Assembly (NCBI GenBank): GCA_946413885.1
Contig: CAMKMK010000005.1
Coordinates: forward strand, 1-22,398
Origin: an uncultured Prevotellaceae bacterium
GTDB lineage: Bacteria > Bacteroidota > Bacteroidia > Bacteroidales > Bacteroidaceae
Reading direction: 5' to 3'
DNA: 22,398 bases
The notes under the pieces are model-generated. The model did not search any database. It was not told the origin of the DNA and saw nothing but the letters and a program-made list of their open reading frames with translations. The position numbers were made by a program, and so were the translations under genes. Positions 8,024 to 15,119 of the stretch are shown here, piece by piece (position 1 is the stretch's first letter; the number at the start of each line of letters is the position of its first letter).

Positions 8024-8839
8024 ATGGTGGCAGCCGACAACCTGATAACAAGCCTCCAGAACCCAAAGATTAAGCGACTCGTCGCCCTGCAACAGAAATC
8101 GTCAGAGCGGCGCAGCAGCGGCATCTTCGTGGTGGAAGGCTTTCGCGAGCTTTCCCATTGCCTCGATGCTGGATACAAGACAGACACCCTCTTTTTCTGT
8201 CCTGAGATTTTAGGAAACCAGCCAGAAGCCCAGAAAGTGTATGCGCTGGCAGAAACAGTTCGCAGCTATCAGGTCACCAAGGAAGTTTACGCCAAGATTG
8301 CCTATCGCGACAGCACAGAAGGCGTTGTGGCTGAAATCCAGGTCCGCGCCCTTTCGCTACAGGATCTTCATCTGCCTGAGAATCCTCTGATTGTAGTGCT
8401 GGAAAGTGTGGAGAAACCAGGCAATCTGGGAGCCATCCTGCGTAGTGCCGATGCGGCAGCAGCCGATGCAGTCATCGTTTGCGACCCATTGACCGACCTT
8501 TTCAATCCCAATCTCATTCGCAGCAGCATAGGAGCAATCTTTACTGTTCCCTGCCTGACCTGCACCAGCGAGGAGTGCATCGACTTTCTGAAGAAGAAAA
8601 ACATCCGCATTCTGACAGCACAACTGCAGGATTCCCATCTCTATTACGATACAGATATGCGTGGGGGAACGGCCATTGTGATGGGTACGGAATCCACAGG
8701 CCTGACCAACGTGTGGCGCGAGGCAGCCGATGCCCATATCCGCATCCCCATGCTGGGCAAGCTCGACTCCCTCAACGTTTCCGTCAGCGCCGCCATCCTC
8801 TTGTTTGAGGCAGTCAGACAAAGGAGAAAAAGCATATAA
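8024..8839 (+). CDS. SpoU/TrmH-family RNA 2'-O-ribose methyltransferase
   Basis: A 271-residue SPOUT enzyme. The N-terminal part (about 1-100) is the L30e/L7Ae-like substrate-binding domain, with IFVVEGFREL. The C-terminal part holds the three SpoU motifs: NLGAILRSADAAAADAV, IVMGTESTGL, and IPMLGKLDSLNVSVSAAI, which together form the trefoil knot that binds S-adenosylmethionine. It transfers a methyl group to a ribose 2'-OH of rRNA or tRNA; the target nucleotide cannot be assigned, though RlmB-type 23S modification is one option. The ATG follows the hydrolase stop by only 10 nt, indicating co-transcription despite unrelated functions. Length and motifs are complete. Confidence 0.93.
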   Translation: MVAADNLITSLQNPKIKRLVALQQKSSERRSSGIFVVEGFRELSHCLDAGYKTDTLFFCPEILGNQPEAQKVYALAETVRSYQVTKEVYAKIAYRDSTEGVVAEIQVRALSLQDLHLPENPLIVVLESVEKPGNLGAILRSADAAAADAVIVCDPLTDLFNPNLIRSSIGAIFTVPCLTCTSEECIDFLKKKNIRILTAQLQDSHLYYDTDMRGGTAIVMGTESTGLTNVWREAADAHIRIPMLGKLDSLNVSVSAAILLFEAVRQRRKSI

Positions 8840-9027
8840 GTCCGCTACCTAATAGCAGCAGATTGCACTTCCCTCTCAACCTTATTCATGAAAAAAACAT
8901 CCTTAGGAACCAGCATGTGAGGATTGACGATAATATGTATCGTCTGTTGAATTTTCTTTGTGCTACAGTTGCTGCCTTAAATATTCCTCAAGGTAACTAT
9001 TTAGATTTGACCCCGAATAACCCCTAA
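8840..9027. other. Intergenic stretch with no recognisable gene
   Basis: Between the methyltransferase stop and the transposase remnant there is no recognisable product. One plus-strand frame (the same frame as the transposase remnant) stays open to a TAA at 9025 and would encode about 60 residues including IDDNMYRLLNFLCATVAALN. It lacks a convincing start and matches no family I know. It may be decayed mobile-element DNA. Confidence 0.4.
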
Positions 9028-9381
9028 GAGACTTCTTCTTTAAAAATACTCAACACATTAGGCTGGTTCCGTGAAAGGTACAATGCATCAGAGAATTTCT
9101 ATGCCGTCATCACAGGATCAAATCCAACAGAACAGATACGATGGATAATGAAATGTTGGAAGACCTCTTTCTCAACACTGAAGACTTTCATAATCGGAAT
9201 AATGAAGGACTTCAAGGCTGTCAGGAACACTATGCAACTCAACGTTACGAATGAAGTAACAGAAGGATATGTCAACAAACTGAAAGCCGTAATGCGTCTG
9301 ATATATGGAAGGGCAGGTTTTGAACTACTGAAAAAAAAACTTGTATTAGAGCATGTACTTTTCAACTATATTGAAGAATAA
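9028..9381 (+). pseudogene. C-terminal remnant of ISL3-like transposase
   Basis: Following an in-frame TAA at 9025, about 117 codons remain open. They encode a sequence with WIMKCWKTSF, then VTNEVTEGYVNKLKAVMRL and IYGRAGFELLKKK. The pattern (asparagine/glutamate-rich EG..NKLK, then YGRAGFELL) is the C-terminal signature of ISL3/IS204-type DDE transposases. Full-length members are about 400 residues or more, so the N-terminal zinc finger and most of the DDE core are missing. No terminal inverted repeat pair or target duplication was identified. It is a fossil rather than an active element. An internal ATG at 9148 could start a 77-residue peptide, but this is unlikely to be a real gene. Confidence 0.65.
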
Positions 9382-9404
9382 CCACCAAAATCAGGAAAAA
9401 TCAT

Positions 9405-9444
9405 AATCATTTTCCATGAAACACAAACTAACCAGAAAATGATT
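9405..9444. repeat. 10-bp inverted repeat upstream of the porin-imelysin operon
   Basis: AATCATTTTC (9405-9414) and GAAAATGATT (9435-9444) are perfect inverted copies separated by 20 nt. The element ends 16 nt before the -33 box of the downstream promoter. It could terminate read-through from the mobile-element remnant, be part of that element's end, or act as an operator. Confidence 0.5.
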
Positions 9445-9460
9445 TCATAATTTTTAGGTA

Positions 9461-9491
9461 TTGCTTCTTTTGTGGAATGAATCTACCTTTG
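9461..9491 (+). promoter_or_regulatory. Bacteroidota promoter of the porin-imelysin-cytochrome operon
   Basis: A TTG -33 box (9461-9463) and TACCTTTG -7 box (9484-9491) with 20-nt spacing, an excellent match to the Bacteroidota housekeeping sigma consensus. The porin ATG begins 29 nt after the -7 box. The sequence around the -33 box, TTAGGTATTG (9454-9463), is closely shared with the promoter of the hemerythrin-LuxR regulator. Confidence 0.78.
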
Positions 9492-9520
9492 CACCAGATT
9501 TTAAATGTATTAGTTTAGAG

Positions 9521-10813
9521 ATGAAAAGATTTTTATTTACATTATTAATAATGAATCTATGCCTGACAGGAAATGCTCAGGAAAGTAATGCAGACAGTAT
9601 TCAGCAAACAAAGAAAATATCGCGTTTAAACGTTGGTGGCTATGGTGAGGTAAACTATACACGCAACTTTTTCAGTGACCACGTGAGCCGATACAGTCAA
9701 CCTGAGGAACATAAGAATGATCCCAGTCATGGACGTTTTGACATACCCCATGCAGTTATCTATCTTGGATATGATTTTGGTAAGGGTTGGAGTTTTGGTA
9801 CGGAGATTGAGTTCGAGCATGGTGGTACAGGTATTGCTTACGAAAAAGAAGACGAGGAAGGAGGCGAATGGGAGCAAGAGACTGAAAAGGGAGGTGAGGT
9901 AGAACTGGAACAGTTCTGGTTACAGAAGTCCTTTGCTCGTTGGGCTAACATCCGTGCTGGTCACATTGTGGTGCCTGTAGGATTGAACAATGCACATCAC
10001 GAGCCGCTTAACTTTTTTACTGTTTACCGTCCTGAGGGCGAGAACACTATCCTGCCCAGCACATGGCATCAAACGGGAGTATCATTCTGGGGTCGCTATC
10101 GTGACTTCCGCTATGAGGCTCAGTTCCTGGCAGGTCTGAATGCTGATAACTTTACGAATGTAGGATGGATCAACAAGGGGACAAGTTCACCACTGGAGTT
10201 TGATGTCGCCAATAAATATGGTGCCTCGCTGCGCATTGATAACTATTCAGTGTCAGGCTTGCGCATAGGACTTAGCGGATACTACGGTCACAGCATAGGA
10301 AACACTTATCCCAACGATGCAAATGGAACGGGTGCAACATACAAAGGAAAGGTAGCCATAGGTGCTATAGACTTCACTTATAACGATCACAACTGGATTG
10401 TTCGTGGACAGGCCGACTATGGTTACTTGGGAGATGCTGCAGAACTGAAATATATGTACAACCGCCTGAATTCCAAGTCACCATACAAGCACTCTGCCTT
10501 TGTCAGCAGTAATGCCTATGCCTATGGTCTTGAGGCAGGTTACAACATCTTCTCTCAGATTCAAAGTCTACATCAGAAGAACCAAAGACTTTATCTGTTC
10601 AGTCGCTTTGAGGCTTACAATCCCTATGCCAGTGACACGAAAGGTGTAAGTTATGACTATACAGATGTAAAGCGTTTCGCTGTAGGCATCAACTATCACC
10701 CTATCAAGCAGATAGTCATCAAGGGAGAGTATTCGAGACGCTTCCTGAAGAGTCTTTATAATGACGAACCTTCTGTGAACATCGGCGTGGCTTACGAGGG
10801 ATTCTTTTTGTAA
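9521..10813 (+). CDS. Outer-membrane porin-like beta-barrel protein
   Basis: A 430-residue exported protein: signal peptide MKRFLFTLLIMNLCLTGNAQ, then alternating amphipathic strands rich in aromatic and glycine residues, such as LNVGGYGEVNYTRNF, AVIYLGYDFGKGWSFGTEIE and a C-terminal end VNIGVAYEGFFL with terminal hydrophobics typical of barrels. It resembles phosphate-selective porin-type (OprO/P-like) proteins, but selectivity is unknown. Residues 108-130 form a striking loop in which 12 of 23 residues are acidic. A TTG at 9461 in frame is rejected as a start because it is the -33 box; ATG 9521 gives a clean signal peptide. It is the first gene of an operon with imelysin and di-heme lipoproteins, so a role in metal or redox-substrate passage is plausible inference. 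Confidence 0.8.
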   Translation: MKRFLFTLLIMNLCLTGNAQESNADSIQQTKKISRLNVGGYGEVNYTRNFFSDHVSRYSQPEEHKNDPSHGRFDIPHAVIYLGYDFGKGWSFGTEIEFEHGGTGIAYEKEDEEGGEWEQETEKGGEVELEQFWLQKSFARWANIRAGHIVVPVGLNNAHHEPLNFFTVYRPEGENTILPSTWHQTGVSFWGRYRDFRYEAQFLAGLNADNFTNVGWINKGTSSPLEFDVANKYGASLRIDNYSVSGLRIGLSGYYGHSIGNTYPNDANGTGATYKGKVAIGAIDFTYNDHNWIVRGQADYGYLGDAAELKYMYNRLNSKSPYKHSAFVSSNAYAYGLEAGYNIFSQIQSLHQKNQRLYLFSRFEAYNPYASDTKGVSYDYTDVKRFAVGINYHPIKQIVIKGEYSRRFLKSLYNDEPSVNIGVAYEGFFL

Positions 10814-10845
10814 AATCGTTAAATTTAATAATAATGTATAAGACA

Positions 10846-12177
10846 ATGAAAAAGAAGATTTATTTGATGGCAGTCCTCATGACAGGACTTATGTTCACTG
10901 CTTGCAGCAGCGACAATGACGACAACGAAGTGAATGACAACAAGTTTAACATCGTAAAGACCACACCATTGGTTGATCAGGACAATTATCCAGCTAACAC
11001 CACAGCTGCCAACTACAGCAACAAACAGTATGGACAGCAGGCCATCGACAATTGTTTAAAACTGATCAGCGAATTGGAAAAGGCAAGTACCACCATTACG
11101 ACCTCGAAACTCAACGAAACGCAAGAGGCGTATCTTCGTAAGGTGCTGGAAACTCTGGTCAGCAATGTAATTGTACCAACCTATACTCAGTTGGCTGATG
11201 ATGTAGAGGACTTGGAGAAGACGCTTGCAGGATTGAATATCAACAACATTACACAGGCACAGATAGACAAGGCCTGTCAGGACTTCAAACAGGCTCGTCA
11301 GCATTGGGAGCGTTCAGAGGCCTTCCTCATGGGTGCAGCTTCAGACTTTGATATCGATCCTACTATCGACTCATGGCCACTGAATCGAAGTCTGTTACTT
11401 AATTATTTTAATAATGGTATGAACGATGAGATGCTGGAGGATGCTACTATTCTGGGCTTCCACGCTCTGGAATTCATCCTGTTCCGCAATGGTCAGAATC
11501 GTAAGGTAAGTGAGTTACGAGGAAATGATACTTACACCAATTTCGAGAAAATCAGTGGTGCCCAAGAGTTGGCTTATGCACAGACTATATGTACGCTGCT
11601 GAAGCAAAGATGCTTCCAGTTGCAAGTAGCTTGGGAGGGTGAAACTTCAGCTAATTCCACACGTGTTGCTTTGGTTAAAGCTGCCAAACTCGCCTACACT
11701 ACCAATGGCGGTCTGTCGTATGGCGACAACCTGGCTAAGGCAGGCATCAGTGGCAGTAAGAGCACCTTCCCCACGCTGAAAGCTGCCATTGCACAAGTGC
11801 TGAGCGATGACGAGGGCTCGTGTGTGGCTATCTGTAACGAGGTGGGCACAGCTAAAATTGCCAATCCCTTCTCAGCAGATGACATCGCTTACGTGGAGTC
11901 GCCTTACAGCTACAACTCGATTGCCGACTTCCGCGATAACATTCGCAGCATCCGCAACATCTGGCTGGGTTCTACAGATAAAACAGCTCACACCTACAGT
12001 TTTCACACCTTCTTTGCAAGCGTGAAGAGTGATGAGGTGAACACAGCCGTAGAGAGTAGTTATGTCAATGCTATCGAGAGTATCAGCAATATGCCTGCTC
12101 CGTTTGTGAAGTATTGTAGCATCGTATGGGGTAAAAACTTCGATGACCCAGAAAACTGGGATTCCACCTCAGAATAA
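10846..12177 (+). CDS. Imelysin-family (M75-like) lipoprotein
   Basis: A 443-residue lipoprotein with signal MKKKIYLMAVLMTGLMFTAC; the lipobox cysteine is followed by SSDNDDNEV, an acidic run resembling the surface-export signal of Bacteroidota lipoproteins. Around residue 205, GFHALEFILFR contains the GxHxxE motif of imelysins, first described as peptidase M75/ICMP and now associated with iron-regulated periplasmic or surface proteins. The two-part helical bundle layout and length fit. An ATG at 10834 would add four residues (MYKT); I prefer 10846 for the lipoprotein signal. It follows the porin by about 32 nt and precedes the di-heme gene by 30 nt. Binding of iron or heme is inferred from the family; peptidase activity is doubtful. 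Confidence 0.88.
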   Translation: MKKKIYLMAVLMTGLMFTACSSDNDDNEVNDNKFNIVKTTPLVDQDNYPANTTAANYSNKQYGQQAIDNCLKLISELEKASTTITTSKLNETQEAYLRKVLETLVSNVIVPTYTQLADDVEDLEKTLAGLNINNITQAQIDKACQDFKQARQHWERSEAFLMGAASDFDIDPTIDSWPLNRSLLLNYFNNGMNDEMLEDATILGFHALEFILFRNGQNRKVSELRGNDTYTNFEKISGAQELAYAQTICTLLKQRCFQLQVAWEGETSANSTRVALVKAAKLAYTTNGGLSYGDNLAKAGISGSKSTFPTLKAAIAQVLSDDEGSCVAICNEVGTAKIANPFSADDIAYVESPYSYNSIADFRDNIRSIRNIWLGSTDKTAHTYSFHTFFASVKSDEVNTAVESSYVNAIESISNMPAPFVKYCSIVWGKNFDDPENWDSTSE

Positions 12178-12207
12178 TAACGAGACAATCTTAAACAATT
12201 AACACTT

Positions 12208-13953
12208 ATGAAAAGCAAATCGCAAATAACAAAAATCATGTGCTTAGGAATGCTGGCAACTACCATGTTTACAGCATGTTCCGATAGTGACGAATTGGGG
12301 ACGTTGACTCCAGAAGATCAGATTTTTGGCAGAGCGACGGGTAACTTCACTGCTGAAGAATGGTATCCTGGCGGAAAGTTAGGTACAACGGAGAAGGCAA
12401 GCTATTCTGCCATCACTCCTGCTGCTCAAGCAGCTGGTATGGAGGATGACTTCAATACGGGTGAAGACTTCTTCGAACATCTTTATACTTTTGAGCAGGA
12501 ACCTCGCAAGGGATTAGGACCGGCATGGGTTCGTAACTCGTGCATTGCTTGTCATCCCAGCTATGGTCATGGCAAGCGACAGACAGAATATCGTGCCAAC
12601 CAGATGGGTAATGGCTATTTGCTGGTCATCTATCATCCTGACAACAATGCCTATATCAGCGAGGTTACAGGTATGCCCCAAACACAAGCCATGTCACCAT
12701 TCAAAGCGCCTATCGATGAGAATCAGATTAGTATCGAGTGGAAGAATGTAACAGCAATGGAGAGTGGATTGCCCATGAAGTTCGAAGATGGTGAGACGTA
12801 TTCTCTCATCTATCCTGAGGTACGTATTCCGCAGTCGGCTTTCAATACGAATCCAAAACCTGAGAACTACGACGTGCGACTGGAGTCAACCATTGGCATC
12901 TATGGAACAGGTCTGCTTGATGCCCTCAACGATGAGGACATTGAAGCCCAGTGGTTGGCAGAGTCAAAATATGTAGAACTGAATCCTGCTATGTGGGATA
13001 AGGAGACAGGTGCTTTCAAGGCTTCCGCTTATTATTCAGCAGGCTATAATGACACTGGCAAACATCATGGCGACCATGGCCCATTAAAGCGTTTCACTTA
13101 CGCTATGACGCGTGGTACGTTACAGGATGGAGCAGGAGCCAACGCCATTTGGAACATCACCAACGTGACACGTTCTGATCGTCATTGGCTCTACACCACT
13201 CCTGCATGGGCCAAGGCTCAAAGCGAAGATGGTGAGGTCATCAAGTACATCAAGGAACATGGTGCCTCTGAGACTAGCATCCTGCATCCTTATTATGCAG
13301 ATGGTACAAATGAAGGGATTGCAAATCGAGTGAATGAGATTCTGAGCTGTTCGTCGATAGCCAAGAAGGAGTCGTTTGACAAGTATCTCTTCAATGGTTC
13401 TCCCAACAACGGTCAGGAAGAGATGAGCGACAAGCAATATTATCAGTTTATGGTTTGGCATCGTGGACTGGCTGTGCCTGCTGCACGTAATCTGCACGAT
13501 GCAAAGGTACAACGTGGCAAGGAACTTTTTACGCAGATGGGGTGCGCCCAGTGTCATCGTCCCTCATGGAAGACAGGCCCAGACAACATGTGGGTGGATG
13601 CCGCTACCAAAACATACGCTCAGATCATTGGTAAAGATGCGACAAAGATGTTGCCTAAATATCCTAACCAAACCATTTGGCCTTATACCGATATGGCACA
13701 GCATCGTCTCTTTATGAAGAATGATATCCGCACAGGCTGGTGTCGCACTACACCATTATGGGGCCGTGGACTTTCTCGACAACTGACGGGTGCAGACGAT
13801 AGATTGCATGATTGTAGAGCACGCAATGTTTTGGAAGCTATCATGTGGCATGGTTATTCGAAACAGTCGGATGCCTACAAGGCAACAGAGAAGTTCTACT
13901 ATCTGAAGAAAGAAGATCGTGATGCAGTAGTTAAATTCCTTGAGGCTATCTAA
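12208..13953 (+). CDS. Di-heme oxidoreductase (DUF1111/DHOR-type) c-type cytochrome lipoprotein
   Basis: A 581-residue lipoprotein: signal ending in TTMFTAC, then an acidic SDSDEL run. Two CxxCH heme-c sites are present, CIACH at residues 112-116 and CAQCH at residues 446-450, with the DHOR-like contexts GPAWVRNSCIACHPSYGHG and KELFTQMGCAQCHRPSW. Another family-type stretch, TPLWGRGLS, follows. These proteins are MauG-like di-heme enzymes, often annotated 'thiol oxidoreductase' or putative peroxidase, and recur beside imelysins in iron-regulated loci of other bacteria. Heme attachment requires cytochrome c maturation encoded elsewhere; none is visible here. Electron donor and substrate are unknown. 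Third gene of the operon, with no hairpin terminator seen after the stop. Confidence 0.9.
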   Translation: MKSKSQITKIMCLGMLATTMFTACSDSDELGTLTPEDQIFGRATGNFTAEEWYPGGKLGTTEKASYSAITPAAQAAGMEDDFNTGEDFFEHLYTFEQEPRKGLGPAWVRNSCIACHPSYGHGKRQTEYRANQMGNGYLLVIYHPDNNAYISEVTGMPQTQAMSPFKAPIDENQISIEWKNVTAMESGLPMKFEDGETYSLIYPEVRIPQSAFNTNPKPENYDVRLESTIGIYGTGLLDALNDEDIEAQWLAESKYVELNPAMWDKETGAFKASAYYSAGYNDTGKHHGDHGPLKRFTYAMTRGTLQDGAGANAIWNITNVTRSDRHWLYTTPAWAKAQSEDGEVIKYIKEHGASETSILHPYYADGTNEGIANRVNEILSCSSIAKKESFDKYLFNGSPNNGQEEMSDKQYYQFMVWHRGLAVPAARNLHDAKVQRGKELFTQMGCAQCHRPSWKTGPDNMWVDAATKTYAQIIGKDATKMLPKYPNQTIWPYTDMAQHRLFMKNDIRTGWCRTTPLWGRGLSRQLTGADDRLHDCRARNVLEAIMWHGYSKQSDAYKATEKFYYLKKEDRDAVVKFLEAI

Positions 13954-13997
13954 CTAAAAGAAGCATTTTTGTCATAATAACCATCAGGTTAAATACT

Positions 13998-14020
13998 TTA
14001 TCCTAAAGATAACAATTATC
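13998..14020. repeat. Alternating TTATC/GATAA triplet upstream of regulator
   Basis: TTATC (13998-14002), GATAA (14008-14012) and TTATC (14016-14020) alternate in orientation with 5- and 3-nt gaps, giving two overlapping possible hairpins or dyad sites 32 nt before the regulator's -33 box. The remainder of the 167-bp gap after the di-heme gene shows only the promoter. Confidence 0.35.
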
Positions 14021-14051
14021 GGATCAGAATGTTAATACTTACAAATAGGGA

Positions 14052-14082
14052 TTGTGTCCGTTAGGGAAAAATCGTATCTTTG
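14052..14082 (+). promoter_or_regulatory. Bacteroidota promoter of the hemerythrin-LuxR regulator
   Basis: TTG (14052-14054), 20 nt, then TATCTTTG (14075-14082): a near-ideal -33/-7 pair, 38 nt before the ATG. The sequence reading into the -33 box, ATAGGGATTG (14045-14054), matches the operon promoter at 9454-9463 in 8 of 10 positions with identical spacing to the -7 box. Confidence 0.78.
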
Positions 14083-14120
14083 CGGCGTATTTATAACTCA
14101 ACTGCTAAAAAAGCGTTACG

Positions 14121-15083
14121 ATGAAAAGAATGAAACTATACGAGGCTGACGACAAAATGATAGACCTAATCAGCGACAACTATAGCATGTTGCAAGGGTT
14201 AAGTGCGTTTGGCATTCGTCTTGGCTTTGGTGATAAGACAGTGAGTGAGATATGCAGTGAACAGGGCGTTGATTGCTACACCTTTCTCACTGTCGTCAAC
14301 TTCCTTATAAATGGATATGCTCCCAAAGAGACGGATGATAAGATTTCCGTGAAGACGTTGCTCGACTACTTGCAAGCTTCTCATCGTTATTTTCTGGACT
14401 TCCAGTTGCCATCAATCCGAAAGAAACTCGAGGAGACTCTCAGCCAGAGCGATAACCTTGCTGAATTGATATTGCGTCTTTATGATGAATATGCACACGA
14501 CATCCACATTCACATGAAATATGAAGAGAAGACGTTGTTCCCATACGTTGAAGCACTTATCAGGGGAGAACAGAAGACCAACTACAATGTGGATATCTTC
14601 TCAAAGCACCACAGCGACACGACTGGTAAGTTTCATGAACTGAAAAACATCATCATCAAGTATCTTCCTCATGACGGACTTGCCAACAACCAATTGACAG
14701 CAACGCTTTATGACATATACAATAATGAGGAATGGCTTTGCAACCACAGCAATGTAGAAGAAGTTCTTTTTGTTCCTGCTATTCGTATCCTGGAGCAAAA
14801 GCTGAAGACAGACGATGTCTCTGCACGTATCTCCAGCATGATTAATAATGCAGACAGCAAAGAATCCATATCCGAACGTGAAAAAGAGATTATTCTTTGT
14901 CTCGTTCAAGGTATGTCAAACAAGGAGATTGCCAACAAGTTGTTCATATCTGTAAATACAGTTATTACCCATAGACGAAACATAGTCAGGAAGTTACAAA
15001 TACACTCGCTTGCAGGCCTTACTATCTATGCAATAGCAAATAATCTGATAGACAAGAGATGTTTTACATCAACAAGTAATTAG
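14121..15083 (+). CDS. RIC/hemerythrin-like di-iron domain fused to LuxR-type HTH regulator
   Basis: A 320-residue cytoplasmic regulator in three parts. Residues 10-65 resemble the ScdA/RIC N-terminal domain (LISDNYSMLQGL, then FGIRLGFGDKTVSEIC). Residues about 78-228 resemble the hemerythrin-like module of RIC/YtfE proteins, with candidate di-iron ligands His88, His126, His129/His131, Glu135/Glu136, His163/His164, His209 and Glu213/Glu214 in motifs HIHMKYEEKTLFP and NHSNVEEVLFVP. Residues 249-312 form a GerE/LuxR helix-turn-helix (SEREKEIILCLVQGMSNKEI, then NTVITHRRNI). RIC proteins respond to nitrosative or oxidative damage and supply iron to Fe-S clusters; the fusion suggests an iron, oxygen or nitric-oxide sensing transcription factor. 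No receiver domain is present. It has its own promoter 167 bp after the di-heme gene. Ligand and targets are inference. Confidence 0.88.
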   Translation: MKRMKLYEADDKMIDLISDNYSMLQGLSAFGIRLGFGDKTVSEICSEQGVDCYTFLTVVNFLINGYAPKETDDKISVKTLLDYLQASHRYFLDFQLPSIRKKLEETLSQSDNLAELILRLYDEYAHDIHIHMKYEEKTLFPYVEALIRGEQKTNYNVDIFSKHHSDTTGKFHELKNIIIKYLPHDGLANNQLTATLYDIYNNEEWLCNHSNVEEVLFVPAIRILEQKLKTDDVSARISSMINNADSKESISEREKEIILCLVQGMSNKEIANKLFISVNTVITHRRNIVRKLQIHSLAGLTIYAIANNLIDKRCFTSTSN

Positions 15084-15119
15084 ATATCCCCACATTAAGG
15101 ACCATTATCTGTACTTTTC

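Noticed and set aside
9099..9365. Minus-strand open frame of 88 codons
   Set aside because: It is the shadow of the transposase remnant, whose plus-strand translation carries recognisable motifs.
9461..9520. TTG start giving a 20-residue extension of the porin
   Set aside because: The TTG is the -33 box of the promoter, so this stretch is not in the transcript, and the extension would bury the signal peptide.
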